Assembly (NCBI GenBank): GCA_044224905.1
Contig: JBGAJN010000003.1
Location: 682,001 to 746,000 of the forward strand
Direction: 5' to 3'
DNA length: 64,000 nt
DNA from: JBGAJN01 sp044224905
GTDB taxonomy: Bacteria > Verrucomicrobiota > Verrucomicrobiia > Limisphaerales > JBGAJN01
Positions within the stretch are counted from its first letter, which is position 1. Every line of letters starts with the position of its first letter. The notes beneath the pieces were generated by a model. It was not told the origin of the DNA, did not search any database, and saw only the letters and a program-made list of their open reading frames with translations. Below, in pieces: positions 44,030 through 52,634 of the stretch. The translations under genes were made by a program, and so were the position numbers.

Positions 44030-44812
44030 ATGAGTTCGGAAACACAATATTGGAAGAAATGGTTCGACGATCAGGCGCGCCAGGCGCAATCGGATTACTC
44101 CTTGAACCGGGGCACTTCGTTGCGATTCGACGAATTAGAAAGACGTTCTCTCGCGCAATTCATGGAAGCCGTCGCGCCGAAATCCTCCGACCGGGTTTTG
44201 GATGCAGGCTGTGGTTCGGGACGAAATATTTCGTTGCTCAGTCCGCTGGTGAAGGAGATCGCCGGGGTCGACTTTTCGGAACAAATGCTGGAACGAGCGC
44301 GCGCTCGCGTCATCGAAGAGAAACTGGGAAACGTATCCTTGGCCCAAGGCAGCGTGACGAAGCTCGAGTTTCCCGACAACTCGTTCGACAAAGTCATTTG
44401 CGCCAGCGTCCTTCAATACCTCGATAACAAAGACTGTGCGGAGGCGATCGCGGAGATGATTCGCGTCGCCAAACCCGGCGGAACGCTGGTGTTGCACGTG
44501 AAGAACGGCACTTCACTCTACGGCGTTTCGATCAAACTGGCTCGTAAGATTTCCAGCATGCTGGGAAGAAAGGTGAAGCCCGAAATCTATCGTTCGCGCG
44601 CGTGGCATGAACGCACTCTCGCCGCAGCCGGTGGAGGCGTCGTGGACTATGACGGGTTTGGATTTCTGACATTCGTTCCGTTGCCGAACCTCTTTGTGCG
44701 ATGGTTGCTTTGGTTGGAATTGAATCTCCTCACCTTCAAGTTTCTCAAGCGGTTCGCGGTGAATTACAAGATTACCATTCGTGCCAATAAGGCAGCTGCT
44801 TCTTTCCGGTGA
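44030..44812 (+). CDS. SAM-dependent class I methyltransferase
   Basis: A 260-residue class I methyltransferase with motif I VLDAGCGSGRNISLL, acidic motif II GVDFSEQMLERARARV, and motif IV-like FPDNSFDKVICASVLQYL. The C-terminal RWLLWLELNLLTFKFLKRF segment is amphipathic or membrane-associating. It likely methylates a sugar or a lipid-linked intermediate in this locus. The stop overlaps the next start (GTGA). Confidence 0.87.
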   Translation: MSSETQYWKKWFDDQARQAQSDYSLNRGTSLRFDELERRSLAQFMEAVAPKSSDRVLDAGCGSGRNISLLSPLVKEIAGVDFSEQMLERARARVIEEKLGNVSLAQGSVTKLEFPDNSFDKVICASVLQYLDNKDCAEAIAEMIRVAKPGGTLVLHVKNGTSLYGVSIKLARKISSMLGRKVKPEIYRSRAWHERTLAAAGGGVVDYDGFGFLTFVPLPNLFVRWLLWLELNLLTFKFLKRFAVNYKITIRANKAAASFR

Positions 44813-45708
44813 CGCCGACGCCACACATCACGGTCTGCATTTGCACGTACCGACGAAAGGAGTTGCTAACCCGACTTCTTGAATCACTCAACGGCCAAGA
44901 AACCGACGGGCTGTTCAGCTTCTCGGTGGTGATTGCGGATAATGATCAAGCGGAATCAGCGCGGGCGACCGTCACGGAACTGGCGCCGCGCCTCGGATAT
45001 CCCATCGAGTATTGTGTCGAACCGCGCAAGAACATTGCCCTCGTTCGGAACAAAGCCGTCGCACAGGCCAAGGGCGACTTCATCGCCTTCATCGATGATG
45101 ACGAGTTTCCCGTTTCCGAATGGTTGAAGCACGCCATCACCTCTTGCCAGCGCCTTAAAGTAGCCGGCGTGCTGGGACCGGTTGAACCTCACTTCGACGA
45201 AGATCCTCCCGGATGGCTCCGACGCGGCGGTTTTTATCAACGTCCCCGCCACGAAACCGGATTCCCACTGGCATGGCCCGAATGCCGCACTGGAAATGTT
45301 CTTTTGCGCCGATCAATTCTCGAAGGAGTCGCCGAGCCATTTCACGCCGAGTTCGGAAGCGGTGGCGAAGATCAGGATTTCTTTCGGCGTATGATCGAGG
45401 CCGGACATCGGTTCGTTTGGTGCGACGAAGCGGTCGCTTACGAAACGGTACCGCCCTCGCGTTGGAAGCGGAAGTTTCTCCTCAGCCGAGCGCTTTTGCG
45501 CGGACGCAACTCGCTTCGCCAACGCAAGCATCGACTACGCAATCTTCTCAAATCGGCTGTGGCCGTTCCACTCTACGCAATTGCCTTACCGATCCTTCTG
45601 ATAGTCGGGCATCACTACTTCATGAGATACCTTGTAAAATTGGCCGACCATGCCGGCCGCTTGCTCGCACTTGCCGGACTGAATCCCGTCCGCGAACGCC
45701 AGATGTAG
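44809..45708 (+). CDS. Family 2 glycosyltransferase with C-terminal membrane helix
   Basis: A 299-residue GT-A enzyme from a GTG start overlapping the methyltransferase stop. HITVCICTYRRKELLTRLLESL opens the fold, VIADNDQ and FIDDDEFP give the nucleotide and metal sites, and GGEDQDFFRRMIEAGH matches the acceptor/catalytic ED motif. A hydrophobic segment near the end (VAVPLYAIALPILLIVG) probably anchors it to the inner membrane. Confidence 0.9.
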   Translation: MTPTPHITVCICTYRRKELLTRLLESLNGQETDGLFSFSVVIADNDQAESARATVTELAPRLGYPIEYCVEPRKNIALVRNKAVAQAKGDFIAFIDDDEFPVSEWLKHAITSCQRLKVAGVLGPVEPHFDEDPPGWLRRGGFYQRPRHETGFPLAWPECRTGNVLLRRSILEGVAEPFHAEFGSGGEDQDFFRRMIEAGHRFVWCDEAVAYETVPPSRWKRKFLLSRALLRGRNSLRQRKHRLRNLLKSAVAVPLYAIALPILLIVGHHYFMRYLVKLADHAGRLLALAGLNPVRERQM

Positions 45709-45747
45709 CAGGCTGCTTTCCGCTCGTCTCGCACCCGATTCCAACAG

Positions 45748-47133
45748 ATGATTCCCAAGCTCGTCTTGCTCCTTTCGTGGGGCATGTTTCTTTGGTTGAT
45801 CCGAAGGGACATGGCACGACGGGAAGGTATTTCCCCAAGCATTTGGATTCCGACGATCTGGGTCGGAATCATCGCTTCCCGACCGGTATCGTTTTGGCTG
45901 GGCTTCGGTGGCGGGACCGACTCCCTCGAAGGCAGCCCACTCGATCGAGCCTTCTATTTCGTGATGATCTTTGCCGCGCTTTACACGCTATCCAAGCGCA
46001 GGATTAACTGGGGAAATCTCATCTCGCGCAATTGGTCAGTGTTTCTCTTCTACGGTTATCTGCTCGTGAGCGTTTTGTGGGCGGACTCCGCGTATGTTTC
46101 CTTCAAGCGGTGGTTTAAGGAATTTGGCAATATCATCATCGCACTCGTAATTTTGACCGAAGCAAATCCTGAAGAGGCATTCCGTGCCGTGTTTGTGAGG
46201 TGCGCTTACGTTCTGATGCCGCTATCGATTGTTTTCATCCGTTACTTCCCGGAATTGGGTCGGCGCTACAGCAATTCCGGCGGCTTGGAATCCATCGGCG
46301 CAACAAACCAGAAAAACTCGCTCGGCACACTCGTCACGGTGTGCGGACTGGTTTTGTTATGGGATTGGTTTGAGCGCACCCGAAAAGGATCCGCCCGGCA
46401 GGACAAAATCGAACGATACCTTCCACTGGCAATGCTGGGAGTCGGCATCTATTTGCTCACCCAGTGCGACAGCAAAACGTCCATCGTTTGCCTTGTCGTC
46501 GGCGGACTGATCCTCGGCGCCTCCCGAGTGCCATTACTCCGAAAGCGCTTGAGCGCTTTGGGAATTGCAGGGATCGCGGCCGGCGTTGTTTTCTATCTCC
46601 TCGACTGGGCTTTCAACATAAAGGAAGCCTTCGTGACCAGCCTCGGTCGCGATATGACATTCACCGGTCGCACCGACCTTTGGCGGGAATTGCTGGCCTT
46701 AAAAACGGATCCAGTCGTGGGCACGGGATTTTGTAGTTTCTGGTCCGATGCCCACTTTCAATCAAAGTTACCCGACTGGCTCGCGGATGGTCGCAGCGCG
46801 CACAATGGTTACTTGGAGGTCTATATCGACGGCGGCGCAATTGGAATCTTCTTCCTGATTATCATGCTGCTGGCCGTTGGATGGAACATCAACCGCCAGC
46901 TCGCCAAAGCGGACGACTACGTACTCATTCGCTTCGCAGTCTTCACCACCATGCTGATTGGCAACTTCTCCGAATCTCATTTTGGAAGAATGACGCCGGT
47001 CGGTTTTATCTTTCTCCTGACCGCCATCGGCTATGTCGAGCGAAGATCCTCACGCCGTGCGCCCGCGCGCTCCGCGAATTCGATCCACTCGTCCCACGGT
47101 TTCAATACGGCGGCTCACCATCACGCAGGCTGA
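45748..47133 (+). CDS. O-antigen ligase/polymerase family membrane protein (WaaL/Wzy)
   Basis: A 461-residue multi-spanning protein (about ten to twelve helices). The large periplasmic loop carries GRTDLWRELLAL and SAHNGYLEVYIDGGAIG, the signature of the Wzy_C/O-antigen ligase domain. Wzy-type enzymes polymerise repeat units, and WaaL-type enzymes ligate finished glycan to a lipid. I cannot tell which applies here. In an ABC-exporter locus, ligation is more usual. A His/Ser-rich tail ends the protein. Confidence 0.87.
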   Translation: MIPKLVLLLSWGMFLWLIRRDMARREGISPSIWIPTIWVGIIASRPVSFWLGFGGGTDSLEGSPLDRAFYFVMIFAALYTLSKRRINWGNLISRNWSVFLFYGYLLVSVLWADSAYVSFKRWFKEFGNIIIALVILTEANPEEAFRAVFVRCAYVLMPLSIVFIRYFPELGRRYSNSGGLESIGATNQKNSLGTLVTVCGLVLLWDWFERTRKGSARQDKIERYLPLAMLGVGIYLLTQCDSKTSIVCLVVGGLILGASRVPLLRKRLSALGIAGIAAGVVFYLLDWAFNIKEAFVTSLGRDMTFTGRTDLWRELLALKTDPVVGTGFCSFWSDAHFQSKLPDWLADGRSAHNGYLEVYIDGGAIGIFFLIIMLLAVGWNINRQLAKADDYVLIRFAVFTTMLIGNFSESHFGRMTPVGFIFLLTAIGYVERRSSRRAPARSANSIHSSHGFNTAAHHHAG

Positions 47134-47151
47134 GTCGCCACAGAAATTTCC

Positions 47152-47985
47152 ATGGAATCAAGCATTCCGCCACGCATCATTCAGACCGGCCGGACTCGCG
47201 ACCTGCCGCTCTTAGCTAAGGCAGCAGTCACCAACTTGAAATGCCTCAACCCCGCATTTGAATACCTCTACTTCGACAACAACGATGTCGACGCCTTCGT
47301 TCGCAACGAATTCCCTGAGTATCAGCAGGTGTTCCAATCATTTCCGTTCCGGATTCAAAAATACGATTTCTTCAGATACTTGGTTATTTATCGCTTCGGG
47401 GGTTTCTATTTCGATCTGGATGTCTTCTTCGCCGCGAGCCTCGAAGAGTTGACCAACCATTCCAGCGTTTTTCCGTTCGAAGAATTGACTCTCAGCCAAC
47501 ACTTGCGGCGACATCACCAAATGGATTGGGAGATCGGCAACTATGGCTTTGGCGCCGCAGCGAAGCATCCATTTCTGGAGGCCGTGATCCGAAACTGCGT
47601 GAGAGCGCAACAGGATCCAACCTGGGTTCAACCAATGATGGACGGCATCCCTAGCATGTTTCGAACGGATTTCTATGTGCTCAACACCACGGGGCCGGGT
47701 CTGCTGACCCGCACTTTGGCCGAGAATCCAAAACTGACCTCTCGCGTCACCGTGTTATTTCCCAAGGACGTTTGCGACGACAATTCCTGGCATCACTTCG
47801 GAAATCTCGGAGTTCACGCCATGGAAGGCTCCTGGCGAACCCGCGGTAACTTTCTTCGACGCAAGCTGGCAAGTATCTGGGAAGCGCGCGCACGGCGGAA
47901 AGGGCTTCAAGAGAGTCAGAGACTCGGCCCCAGCCGGAGCCTCCACACCCGGAACGAAACCACCACACCGATAGTCAATCGATGA
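47152..47985 (+). CDS. GT32-like (OCH1-type) glycosyltransferase
   Basis: A 277-residue GT-A enzyme with the DxD-containing sugar-binding motif FPFRIQKYDFFRYLVIYRFGG followed by FYFDLDVF (Asp88, Asp90). The N-terminal IPPRIIQTGRT is typical of OCH1/GT32 and capsular polysaccharide synthesis proteins. It probably transfers mannose, galactose or a similar sugar. The stop overlaps the next start (ATGA). Confidence 0.87.
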   Translation: MESSIPPRIIQTGRTRDLPLLAKAAVTNLKCLNPAFEYLYFDNNDVDAFVRNEFPEYQQVFQSFPFRIQKYDFFRYLVIYRFGGFYFDLDVFFAASLEELTNHSSVFPFEELTLSQHLRRHHQMDWEIGNYGFGAAAKHPFLEAVIRNCVRAQQDPTWVQPMMDGIPSMFRTDFYVLNTTGPGLLTRTLAENPKLTSRVTVLFPKDVCDDNSWHHFGNLGVHAMEGSWRTRGNFLRRKLASIWEARARRKGLQESQRLGPSRSLHTRNETTTPIVNR

Positions 47986-48764
47986 ACGCAAGTTCGCGAT
48001 CATTTCAGACAAAGCTGCGCGGATGGACCCAACGCCGCATGGCCCGGTGGTTGGCTCGTAGACCCTGCCGGATCGACCTCAAACGCCCGATTGTTTCGTT
48101 TTGTTTCGATGACTTCCCCCAATCAGCGCTGCTCACTGCGGGTGTCATTCTGAAAAATTACGGTTTCACGGGAACCTACTACACTTCGTTTGGCCTGATG
48201 GGCAAAGAAACCCCCACCGGACGGGCGTTCTCGGCGGCTGACTTGGAGGAATTTGTTCGTCAGGACCACGAACTCGCATGCCACACGTTTGATCATTGCG
48301 ATTCGTGGGATACCCCGCCGATTGAATTTGAGCGTTCGATTCAAAGAAATCTGACCGCCGTCAAGGAACACCTGCCGCAATGCACTTTGTCGGGATTGTC
48401 CTATCCCATCAGCTATCCGCGGCCGCTGACAAAACGCCTCACGGCGAAACACTACGCGAGCGCACGAGGCGGCGGACAAACCTTCAATTCGGGGACAACG
48501 GATCTCAATCATCTCAAGGCGTTCTTTTTGGAGCAAAGCCGCGATGATTTCGACACGATCAAGCGAATCGTTGATCAGAACATCGCCTGCAATGGGTGGC
48601 TCATTTTTGCGACGCACGATGTTTGCCCCACCCCGACGCGATTCGGATGCACTGCGCAATTATTCGAGGAAACGATCCGGCATGTTGCTGCATCCGGCGC
48701 ATTGGTCTTGCCCGTACATCGGGCGCTTAATGTGGTGCAAGGTCGGTCGCTAGAAAATTCGTGA
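47982..48764 (+). CDS. Polysaccharide deacetylase (NodB-like)
   Basis: A 260-residue deacetylase without a signal peptide. The NodB motif 1 is SFCFDDFPQSALLTAG, with CFDDF in place of TFDDG, so the catalytic Asp pair is kept. Motif 2 is ELACHTFDHCDSWDTPP, matching H-S/T-x-D-H. A later TFATHDVCPTP-like stretch (FATHDVCPT) supplies the C-terminal His. It probably removes an N- or O-acetyl group from a cytoplasmic intermediate. It is coupled to the GT32 gene. Confidence 0.85.
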   Translation: MNASSRSFQTKLRGWTQRRMARWLARRPCRIDLKRPIVSFCFDDFPQSALLTAGVILKNYGFTGTYYTSFGLMGKETPTGRAFSAADLEEFVRQDHELACHTFDHCDSWDTPPIEFERSIQRNLTAVKEHLPQCTLSGLSYPISYPRPLTKRLTAKHYASARGGGQTFNSGTTDLNHLKAFFLEQSRDDFDTIKRIVDQNIACNGWLIFATHDVCPTPTRFGCTAQLFEETIRHVAASGALVLPVHRALNVVQGRSLENS

Positions 48765-48776
48765 CGCCGGTATAGC

Positions 48777-49805
48777 ATGATTTCATCGACTCCGATTTCC
48801 CAATCCTTGCCGGCAACACCAACCGCGCCGCCGGCACGGATTGACGCATTGGATTGGACAAAAGGTGCTCTGATCGTTTGCATGGTGATCTACCATGCCA
48901 TCAACTATTCCGTCTTTCGGCCGTGGGCCTTTCGTTTCCTCGGGTTCCTTCCGCTATCGTTCATTCTCATTACCGGATTCTTGGTGGGGCAAATTTACGC
49001 AGCAAAACTCAATATCGTAGGCGCCAAAGTTTATCTGCGCCTTGCCACACGCGGTTTGAAACTATTGCTCCTCTGTACCGCCCTTAATGTCGCCAACTTC
49101 ATCGCTACCGAGGGCAATGTTTACGACGGACTCTGGGAGTTCGGCGCACGCGCTCAAGAGTTTTACCTCACCGGCAATGGCCGAATCGGTATTTTCGAGA
49201 TTCTGATTCCCATCGGATACTTTCTCCTGATCGCGCCGGGTCTAGTATGGCTCAACTCCAGAACCCGCGTAGCGTCCCCAGTGTTGACGGTTATCATTGT
49301 CATCCTTTGCATTGCGCTCGAACGACAGGGAGTCACCTATAAAAACCTGAGCCTCTTCAGCATCGGGATGCTCGGTATGACGTTCGGCTCTATTCCAATG
49401 AAATCAGTGGATTGGCTTGCCAGAAAGTGGCTTTTTGTGGCAGCCATCTATGGAATTTACCGATTGTTGACCTACTTCCTTGGAGACTCTTATCCCATTC
49501 AATCTTTCGGCGCCACGATAAGCGTTTTGCTCCTCTATTCCTGCGCTCTGAAAAGCAGCACAGACACCTTGATCGGACGGCAAATGGTGACGTTCGGAAA
49601 GTATTCTTTGGTCGGTTACATTGCGCAAATCGCCATTTTGAGACTTCTCGTCAAAGTTTTCGGCGGGAAACCAGAGACTATTTTTGGAGTTTGCCTACTG
49701 GCGGCAGGGGCGTTGCTGATCACTTTCCTGTTAGTTCTGGTGCTTGACAAAGTTCGCCAAAAAAGTCGCCCGACAGATTTTCTGTACAAATCGGTTTTTG
49801 CCTAG
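48777..49805 (+). CDS. OpgC/HGSNAT-like integral membrane acyltransferase
   Basis: A 342-residue protein with about ten transmembrane helices. After a soluble Pro/Ala-rich leader of 20 residues comes RIDALDWTKGALIVCMVIYHAINY, with the Asp, Lys and His of membrane acetyltransferases of the OpgC/DUF1624 type. It likely moves acyl groups across the membrane onto a glycan. Together with the MBOAT and SGNH genes that follow, it forms an acylation module. Confidence 0.75.
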   Translation: MISSTPISQSLPATPTAPPARIDALDWTKGALIVCMVIYHAINYSVFRPWAFRFLGFLPLSFILITGFLVGQIYAAKLNIVGAKVYLRLATRGLKLLLLCTALNVANFIATEGNVYDGLWEFGARAQEFYLTGNGRIGIFEILIPIGYFLLIAPGLVWLNSRTRVASPVLTVIIVILCIALERQGVTYKNLSLFSIGMLGMTFGSIPMKSVDWLARKWLFVAAIYGIYRLLTYFLGDSYPIQSFGATISVLLLYSCALKSSTDTLIGRQMVTFGKYSLVGYIAQIAILRLLVKVFGGKPETIFGVCLLAAGALLITFLLVLVLDKVRQKSRPTDFLYKSVFA

Positions 49806-49814
49806 CATTCAAAA

Positions 49815-51257
49815 ATGCTTTTTAACTCCCTAGAGTTCGCGCTGTTTTTTCCGATCGTTTGCTGCCTCTACTTCGCAGCTCCGTATCGGTGGAAGATCCT
49901 GCTCCTTCTTGTTTCCAGCTGCGCCTTCTACATGGCGTTTATTCCGGTTTATATTCTCATTCTATTTGTCACGATCTTGATCGATTATGCTGCGGGAATT
50001 TACATCGAACGGAGCAGAGGATCGGTTAAGAAGGCTTGGCTGGTAGGGAGCATCATCTCCACGTGCGCCGTTCTTTTTGTCTTCAAATACTTTGATTTCT
50101 TCACCGGCAACTTCGTCACGCTGGCGAATCTAGCCGGCTGGGAGCTTTCCAAGCCGGCCATAAACATCATTCTTCCGATCGGACTGTCCTTCCATACATT
50201 TCAGAGCCTGAGCTACGTAGTGGAGGTTTATCGCGGCCATCAAAAAGCCGAGCGTGATTTTACAGTTTACTCCACTTATGTGATGTTCTTCCCGCAGCTG
50301 GTTGCAGGCCCGATCGAGCGGCCCCAGAATCTACTACATCAGTTTGCCGAATCACATCCTTTCGACTACGACCGAATTACCAGCGGTCTTCGGCGGATGG
50401 CTTGGGGTTTTTTTAAGAAACTCGTGGTCGCCGATCGCCTCGCTCTTTACGTCAACGACGTCTATGGAGCTCCCCGCGATCACAACGGACTCCAGTTGAC
50501 ACTCGCCACTATTTTCTTCGCGTACCAAATCTACTGTGACTTCTCGGGGTATTCCGATATCGCGATCGGCTCAGCCCGAGTAATCGGCTTCAAGCTGATG
50601 GAGAATTTCGACACCCCATATCACTCGGCATCAATATCAGAGTTCTGGCGTAGATGGCACATTTCGCTTTCAACATGGTTCCGCGACTACGTCTATTTTC
50701 CGATGGGCGGGAACCGGGCAGGAAAACCTCGTTGGTATATGAACCTAATGGTCACTTTTGCCATCAGCGGACTCTGGCATGGCGCAAGTTGGACTTACGT
50801 CGTATGGGGCGTTGTCAATGGTGGCTATCTGGTAGCCGGGGTGACCACTCAAACTCTGCGCCAACGTTTTTACGAGACAATTGGCCTGCGCAACCCCGAC
50901 TCTGCCCTCCGACGTTGCACAGCAATTGCCACGACTTTTCTGCTGACGCTGGCGGCTTGGGTTCTGTTTCGCGCAAAATCACTAGATGACGCTTGGTATA
51001 TCTACACACATTGCCTGTCTAATTGGGACGTTCACTCGATCAAGACGCAGCAATTTCAACTTAAACAACTCCCCGCCGCATTCGCGGCAATCTTCGCCCT
51101 CGAAGCGATTCAACTCCTAAAGCCTAAAATCGCGAGCGTTCTACATACCAAACGGCTTCCGGTAGCAGTGCGATGGGCCGGGTATGCGGCGTTTATTTTC
51201 GGAGTGATACTTTTCGGAGTCTATCGCCAGGCTCAGTTTATTTATTTTCAGTTTTAA
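49815..51257 (+). CDS. MBOAT-family O-acyltransferase (AlgI-like)
   Basis: A 480-residue multi-spanning MBOAT protein: MLFNSLEFALFFPIVCCLYF at the front, the QLVAGPIERPQNLL motif, EFWRRWHISLSTWFRDYVY with a conserved His, and the catalytic His in GLWHGASWTYVVWG. AlgI and DltB-like members take acyl groups from a cytoplasmic donor and deliver them to an extracytoplasmic partner. The gene after it encodes such a partner. Confidence 0.94.
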   Translation: MLFNSLEFALFFPIVCCLYFAAPYRWKILLLLVSSCAFYMAFIPVYILILFVTILIDYAAGIYIERSRGSVKKAWLVGSIISTCAVLFVFKYFDFFTGNFVTLANLAGWELSKPAINIILPIGLSFHTFQSLSYVVEVYRGHQKAERDFTVYSTYVMFFPQLVAGPIERPQNLLHQFAESHPFDYDRITSGLRRMAWGFFKKLVVADRLALYVNDVYGAPRDHNGLQLTLATIFFAYQIYCDFSGYSDIAIGSARVIGFKLMENFDTPYHSASISEFWRRWHISLSTWFRDYVYFPMGGNRAGKPRWYMNLMVTFAISGLWHGASWTYVVWGVVNGGYLVAGVTTQTLRQRFYETIGLRNPDSALRRCTAIATTFLLTLAAWVLFRAKSLDDAWYIYTHCLSNWDVHSIKTQQFQLKQLPAAFAAIFALEAIQLLKPKIASVLHTKRLPVAVRWAGYAAFIFGVILFGVYRQAQFIYFQF

Positions 51258-51320
51258 TTTTTGCCAGCGCCAAGTGTCGGATTCGATCGAGCAAAACACA
51301 CTCCCTTCAATTTTTTAAAA

Positions 51321-52397
51321 ATGCCTAGAACCAGTAACGAGGGATCGATACTTCTGCCGGAAAAATCCGTCAACACGGCACCGCCAATTCCGACCGCAAC
51401 GCCCGTCGGCGTCGGAATCCGACGAATCATCGGTTTCTTCGCCTTTTGCGCGTTGCTTGCTTACGTGCTCCACGGCGTTATCAATTTCGGCCTTCGAAGG
51501 ATTACCACATCGAAATTTGGAACCTTCAATAAATTGGTTTCCGGCCAAATCAATACGGATGTGCTTATCAACGGATCCTCGCGAGCGCTGACACACTATG
51601 ATCCAAGAATCATTGGCGAAGCCGTGAAACTTTCTGCCTACAACATCGGGATGAATGCTTCGCAAATTGATTATCAACTCGCCATGTTGAAGTTGTATTT
51701 GAAGCACAATCGCAAGCCAAAGATCTTAATCCAAAATCTCGATCTTTTCAGTTTTGAAGTCACCAAAAAGGGCGCCATTTACGATCCCGGCTACTACATT
51801 CCCTATCTCGGCGAAAAAGAGATTTATGAATTCCTGAGGACCATTGATCCGAACGTGTGGAAGTGGAAATATATCCCACTGTATGGATATTCCGTAGAAG
51901 ACATGAGGTTCACATGGGTCTTCGGGCTTCTGGGCTGCTTTGGTATTTCCGGCAGGGAAGATTACTACGCTGGGTTCAATCCTCGGCACCAAAAATGGAA
52001 TGATGATTTCCAGCGCTTCAAGAACACGAAAGAAAACGGCTTCCGCTACGAGATTAGCCGCGAAGGCGTCAAATGCTTGGCCGAGATTCTTCAGCTGTGC
52101 AGAGACAATGCGATAAGGACGTTTTTGGTGTACTCGCCCGAATATCGCGAAATTCAACCGCTAGAACTAAATCGAACGGAAATCATGACGGAGTTCAAAC
52201 AGATAGCCGACCGATTTTCTGTCCAATTGTGGGACTATAGCGATTCCCCGATCTGCTCGAATAGTGCGCTTTTTTATAATTCGCAACACCTCAACGCCGA
52301 CGGGGCGGCGACTTTTTCACGAGACATTGCAGCTCGTTTGGCAGCAGTTCTATCCAAAACGCCGGAATCTACTGGGCTAAGCCCATCACCGCGATGA
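51321..52397 (+). CDS. SGNH-like membrane-anchored acyltransfer partner (AlgX/DltD-like)
   Basis: A 358-residue protein starting at the ATG at 51321; a TTG 60 bases upstream is less likely. A single transmembrane anchor (GFFAFCALLAYVLHG) precedes a periplasmic SGNH-like domain. The probable nucleophile is in GSSRA (Ser86/87) and the His in SQHLNADGA (His323). Three residues before that His is Asn, not the usual Asp. With the MBOAT gene just upstream it should complete O-acetylation of the exported polysaccharide. Confidence 0.78.
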   Translation: MPRTSNEGSILLPEKSVNTAPPIPTATPVGVGIRRIIGFFAFCALLAYVLHGVINFGLRRITTSKFGTFNKLVSGQINTDVLINGSSRALTHYDPRIIGEAVKLSAYNIGMNASQIDYQLAMLKLYLKHNRKPKILIQNLDLFSFEVTKKGAIYDPGYYIPYLGEKEIYEFLRTIDPNVWKWKYIPLYGYSVEDMRFTWVFGLLGCFGISGREDYYAGFNPRHQKWNDDFQRFKNTKENGFRYEISREGVKCLAEILQLCRDNAIRTFLVYSPEYREIQPLELNRTEIMTEFKQIADRFSVQLWDYSDSPICSNSALFYNSQHLNADGAATFSRDIAARLAAVLSKTPESTGLSPSPR

Positions 52398-52454
52398 GGT
52401 CGGCGTTTGGTTGCAGGATTGCAAGAATCCGATTCTCGCTCGCAATATGCAACC

Positions 52455-52507
52455 GATTGTCGAACTGCGCAGCTCGGCTTCGTGGGAGGCGCCGAGAGTA
52501 GACAATC
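52455..52507. promoter_or_regulatory. Nested inverted repeat upstream of the sigma-54 promoter
   Basis: An outer pair, GATTGTC (52455-52461) and GACAATC (52501-52507), encloses an inner pair, CTCGGC (52473-52478) and GCCGAG (52491-52496). The element lies about 90-140 bases before the -24 box, where an enhancer-binding protein would bind. It could equally be a hairpin after the acyltransferase operon. Confidence 0.35.
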
Positions 52508-52597
52508 AGATGGGACTTGCGATTAAACAGTCTCTGCATCAGTCGCACGTCACTCATCAGGGAAAACATGCGATACGCCGCACACAATACCACCCAG

Positions 52598-52613
52598 TGG
52601 CACCGATAGTGCT
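52598..52613 (+). promoter_or_regulatory. Sigma-54 (RpoN) promoter
   Basis: TGGCAC - 5 nt - GTGCT matches the RpoN consensus TGGCAC-N5-TTGCW with one mismatch and correct GG/GC spacing. The predicted transcription start is about 52624, leaving only about 11 bases before the ATG at 52635. Expression of the beta-helix gene would then need an ATP-dependent activator, as in exosortase-linked polysaccharide loci regulated by PrsK/PrsR. No rpoN or activator gene lies in the window. Confidence 0.65.
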
Positions 52614-52634
52614 GCCGATTGGTAGTATCGTAAT

